A DNA stretch of 64,000 bases from Bradyrhizobium sp. CCBAU 51627 (GTDB lineage: Bacteria; Pseudomonadota; Alphaproteobacteria; Rhizobiales; Xanthobacteraceae): positions 62,001 to 126,000 of the forward strand of contig NZ_LBJG01000024.1 of the NCBI RefSeq assembly GCF_028128765.1, given 5' to 3'. Of the stretch, positions 61,646 through 64,000 are shown piece after piece. Positions within the stretch are counted from its first letter, which is position 1; each line of letters begins with the position of its first letter. The notes beneath the pieces were generated by a model. The model saw nothing but the letters and a program-made list of their open reading frames with translations, did not search any database and had not been told where the DNA came from. Position numbers and translations under genes: made by a program.

Positions 61646-62929
61646 GTGGCCATTCACATTATTGACAGGCGCCTGAATCCAGGCGGCAAGAGTCTTGAGA
61701 ACCGGCAGCGGTTCTTGCGTCGGGCCAAATCCCTGGTGCAGGGCGCCGTCAAGAAGACCTCGCAGGAACGCGACATCAAGGACGTCCTGGAGGGTGGTGA
61801 GGTCACGATTCCGCTCGACGGCATGCACGAGCCGCGTTTCCGCCGTGAAGGCGGGACGCGCGACATGGTGCTGCCCGGCAACAAGAAGTTCATCGAGGGC
61901 GACTATCTGCAGCGCCAAGGCCAGGGCAGCGCCAAGGATTCCGGCCCCGGCGAGGGCGACAGCGAGGACGCCTTCCGCTTCGTACTTTCCCGCGACGAGT
62001 TCGTCGATCTCTTCCTCGACGACCTCGAGCTGCCGGATCTCGCCAAGCGCAAGATCGCGCAGACTGAGAGCGAGGGCATCCAGCGCGCCGGCTACACCAC
62101 GTCGGGCTCGCCCGCCAACATCTCGGTGAGCCGCACGGTGAAGCTCGCGCTGGCGCGCCGCATCGCGCTCAAGCGTCCCCGCAAGGAGGAGATCGAGGAG
62201 CTGGAAGCGGCGATTGCCGCTTGCACCGACGAGGATGAACGGGCAGAGCTGGTCGCCGAGCTTGAAAGGCTGAAGGCCAAGTCCAAGCGCATTCCCTTCA
62301 TCGATCCGCTCGACATCCGCTACCGCCGCTTCGAGATGGTGCCGAAGCCCGTCGCGCAGGCCGTAATGTTCTGCCTGATGGACGTCTCCGGCTCGATGTC
62401 CGAGCACATGAAGGACCTCGCCAAGCGTTTCTACATGCTGCTCTACGTGTTCCTGAAGCGCCGCTACAAGCATGTCGAGATCGTCTTCATCCGCCACACC
62501 GATCGCGCCGAGGAGGTCGATGAGCAGACCTTCTTCTACGGTCCGGCCTCCGGCGGCACGCTGGTCTCCAGCGCGCTGCAGGCGATGCACGAGATCGTGC
62601 GCGAGCGCTTCAATCCGTCGGACTGGAATATCTACGCCGCGCAAGCGTCCGACGGCGACAATTCCTATTCCGACGGCGAACTCACCGGCCTCCTGCTGAC
62701 CGAGAAGATCCTGCCGGTCTGCCAGTTCTTCGCCTATCTCGAGGTCGGTGAGTCAGGCGGCAGCGCCTTCGATCTGTCCGATTCCTCGCTATGGACCCTC
62801 TACGAGCGCTTGCGCAACGGCGGCGCACCGCTCTCGATGCGCAAGGTCTCCGAGCGCAGCGAGATCTTCCCGGTGTTCCATGACCTGTTCCAGCGCCGCG
62901 AAACTGCTCAGGAGAAAGCCGCTCCATGA
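61646..62929 (+). CDS. yeaH: YeaH/DUF444 family protein with von Willebrand-like domain
   Basis: A 427-residue protein with GTG start at 61646. After a basic N-terminus (HIIDRRLNPGGKSLENRQRF) the protein has a linker of GSG and acidic residues and then a vWA-like domain with the metal-site motif LMDVSGSMSEHMKDLAKRF. This protein accompanies PrkA and SpoVR in many proteobacteria; the three are thought to work as one stress module. The stop overlaps spoVR by an ATGA. Confidence 0.92.
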   Translation: MAIHIIDRRLNPGGKSLENRQRFLRRAKSLVQGAVKKTSQERDIKDVLEGGEVTIPLDGMHEPRFRREGGTRDMVLPGNKKFIEGDYLQRQGQGSAKDSGPGEGDSEDAFRFVLSRDEFVDLFLDDLELPDLAKRKIAQTESEGIQRAGYTTSGSPANISVSRTVKLALARRIALKRPRKEEIEELEAAIAACTDEDERAELVAELERLKAKSKRIPFIDPLDIRYRRFEMVPKPVAQAVMFCLMDVSGSMSEHMKDLAKRFYMLLYVFLKRRYKHVEIVFIRHTDRAEEVDEQTFFYGPASGGTLVSSALQAMHEIVRERFNPSDWNIYAAQASDGDNSYSDGELTGLLLTEKILPVCQFFAYLEVGESGGSAFDLSDSSLWTLYERLRNGGAPLSMRKVSERSEIFPVFHDLFQRRETAQEKAAP

Positions 62930-64000
62930 CGGAACGTTTGTTCGAAGGCGCGGATTGGGATTTTCGCACCTTGCAGCGCATTACCGATGCCTGCGAGGAG
63001 GTGGCGTTGAAGGATCTCGGGCTCGACGTCTATCCGAACCAGATCGAGGTCATCACCGCCGAGCAGATGCTGGATGCCTACTCGTCGGTCGGCATGCCCC
63101 TGTTCTACAAGCACTGGTCCTTCGGCAAGCATTTCGCGTTTCACGAGGCCTCCTACCGCAAGGGCCTGATGGGGCTTGCCTATGAGATCGTGATCAACTC
63201 CTCGCCCTGCATCTCCTACCTCATGGAGGAGAATACGGCGACGATGCAGACGCTGGTGATCGCGCACGCCGCCTTCGGCCACAACCACTTCTTCAAGAAC
63301 AATTACCTGTTCAAGCAGTGGACCGATGCCGAAGGCATCCTCGACTATCTCGATTTCGCCAAGAACTACGTCATGCAGTGCGAGGAGCGCTACGGCCGCA
63401 TCGAGGTCGAGCGCACGCTCGACGCGGCGCATGCACTGATGTCGCACGGCATCGATCGCTATCCCGGCAAGAAGAAGCTGGACCTGCGCGCGGAAGAGAA
63501 GCGGGCAGGGCGTCGCCGCCAGCACGAGGAGGAAGTCTTCAACGACCTCTGGCGCACCGTGCCGGCGGGCAAGAGCAAGAGCCGTTCGACCCTTAGCATC
63601 GAGCGCCGCCGCAAGCTGCTCGGCCTGCCCCAGGAAAACCTGCTCTATTTCCTGGAGAAGAGCGCGCCGCGGCTGGCGCCCTGGCAGCGCGAGCTCTTGC
63701 GCATCGTCCGCCACATCGCGCAATATTTCTATCCGCAGAGCCAGACCAAGGTGATGAACGAGGGGACGGCGACCTACGTCCACTATCGGATCATGACCAG
63801 GCTGCATCAGCAGGGCCGCATCACCGACGGCAATTTCCTCGAATTCCTGGGGTCGCACACCAATGTGGTGTTCCAGCCCGAATTCGACGACCAGCGCTTT
63901 TCGGGCTTCAATCCATATGCGCTGGGCTTTGCCGTGATGCAGGACATCGAGCGCATCGTCGCCAATCCGGAAGATGAAGATCGCGAGTGGTTCCCTGACA
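62926..64000 (+). CDS. spoVR: SpoVR family protein (C-terminus outside window)
   Basis: The first 358 codons are present, from the ATG at 62926 that overlaps the yeaH stop. The sequence MTERLFEGADWDFRTLQRIT is followed by the family blocks YPNQIEVITAEQMLDAYSSV, WSFGKHF, EIVINSSPCISYLMEENT, AHAAFGHNHFFKNNYLF and KVMNEGTATYVHYRIM. SpoVR proteins were named after a Bacillus sporulation gene, but in Gram-negative bacteria they belong to the PrkA stress module, with unknown chemistry. The last about 140-150 residues would lie to the right. Confidence 0.95.
   Translation, partial: MTERLFEGADWDFRTLQRITDACEEVALKDLGLDVYPNQIEVITAEQMLDAYSSVGMPLFYKHWSFGKHFAFHEASYRKGLMGLAYEIVINSSPCISYLMEENTATMQTLVIAHAAFGHNHFFKNNYLFKQWTDAEGILDYLDFAKNYVMQCEERYGRIEVERTLDAAHALMSHGIDRYPGKKKLDLRAEEKRAGRRRQHEEEVFNDLWRTVPAGKSKSRSTLSIERRRKLLGLPQENLLYFLEKSAPRLAPWQRELLRIVRHIAQYFYPQSQTKVMNEGTATYVHYRIMTRLHQQGRITDGNFLEFLGSHTNVVFQPEFDDQRFSGFNPYALGFAVMQDIERIVANPEDEDREWFPD

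Noticed and set aside
1..64000. tRNA or rRNA genes
   Set aside because: I saw no cloverleaf with a GGTTCGA-type T-loop or rRNA-like block in the gaps; a dedicated scan would be needed to exclude them.

Overview
The window is high-GC DNA with tightly packed operons and many ATGA start/stop overlaps. It looks like a chromosomal segment of a rhizobial alphaproteobacterium, most probably Bradyrhizobium or a close relative. The main pointers are a ROSE-type RNA thermometer in front of an Hsp20 gene, promoter motifs of the alphaproteobacterial general stress sigma factor EcfG, a DUF3309 peptide, a transaldolase-glucose-6-phosphate isomerase fusion, and two families of dispersed palindromes that resemble those scattered through Bradyrhizobium genomes. 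This assignment is inference; no rRNA or other marker gene is present.

Region by region. 1-2.2 kb: the start of a branched-chain-amino-acid-type ABC binding protein and an MHS-family MFS transporter. 2.2-3.7 kb: a secreted GH79-like glycoside hydrolase. 3.9-7.8 kb: a heat and stress island with a ROSE thermometer, two small heat shock proteins and several small uncharacterised proteins, followed by a Tat-exported fumarylacetoacetate-hydrolase-fold protein. 7.9-18.4 kb: a catabolic island for an unknown carboxylic acid. It has an IclR regulator, a CitE-like lyase, a MaoC hydratase and a CaiB CoA-transferase on one strand. A TRAP transporter, an acyl-CoA dehydrogenase and a second, unrelated CoA-transferase lie on the other strand, and an acyl-CoA synthetase faces them. 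18.4-20 kb: upp, two small unknown genes and a 161-bp element with perfect 20-bp inverted ends. 20.3-28.6 kb: kdpFABCDE potassium pump and sensor genes with extra micro-ORFs and a palindromic repeat inserted between kdpB and kdpC. 28.7-32.4 kb: divergent ku and ligD (bacterial NHEJ). 33.2-51.2 kb: an 18-kb alpha-glucan and trehalose cluster (glgE-like, treS-maltokinase fusion, glgB, glgX, treZ, treY on the minus strand; malQ and a GH15 glucoamylase on the plus strand). 51.3-58.8 kb: an oxidative pentose phosphate operon (tal-pgi, gnd, zwf, pgl, gntK, HAD phosphatase). 59.7-64 kb: the prkA-yeaH-spoVR stress operon, cut by the window end.

The glucan genes interconvert trehalose, maltose 1-phosphate and branched alpha-glucan and release glucose. 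The neighbouring pentose phosphate operon could turn that carbon into NADPH. GGAAC-N17/18-GTT motifs of the EcfG type stand in front of prkA, ku, ligD, the DUF3309 gene and malQ, with a weaker one in front of the glgE operon. This suggests that much of the right-hand 35 kb belongs to the general stress response.

The points most worth checking are four. The GlgE homologue has lysine where the catalytic acid/base glutamate is expected. The putative C5-dicarboxylate degradation island carries two types of CoA-transferase. The stress promoters between ku and ligD overlap head to head. The 161-bp inverted-repeat element upstream of kdp is unexplained.
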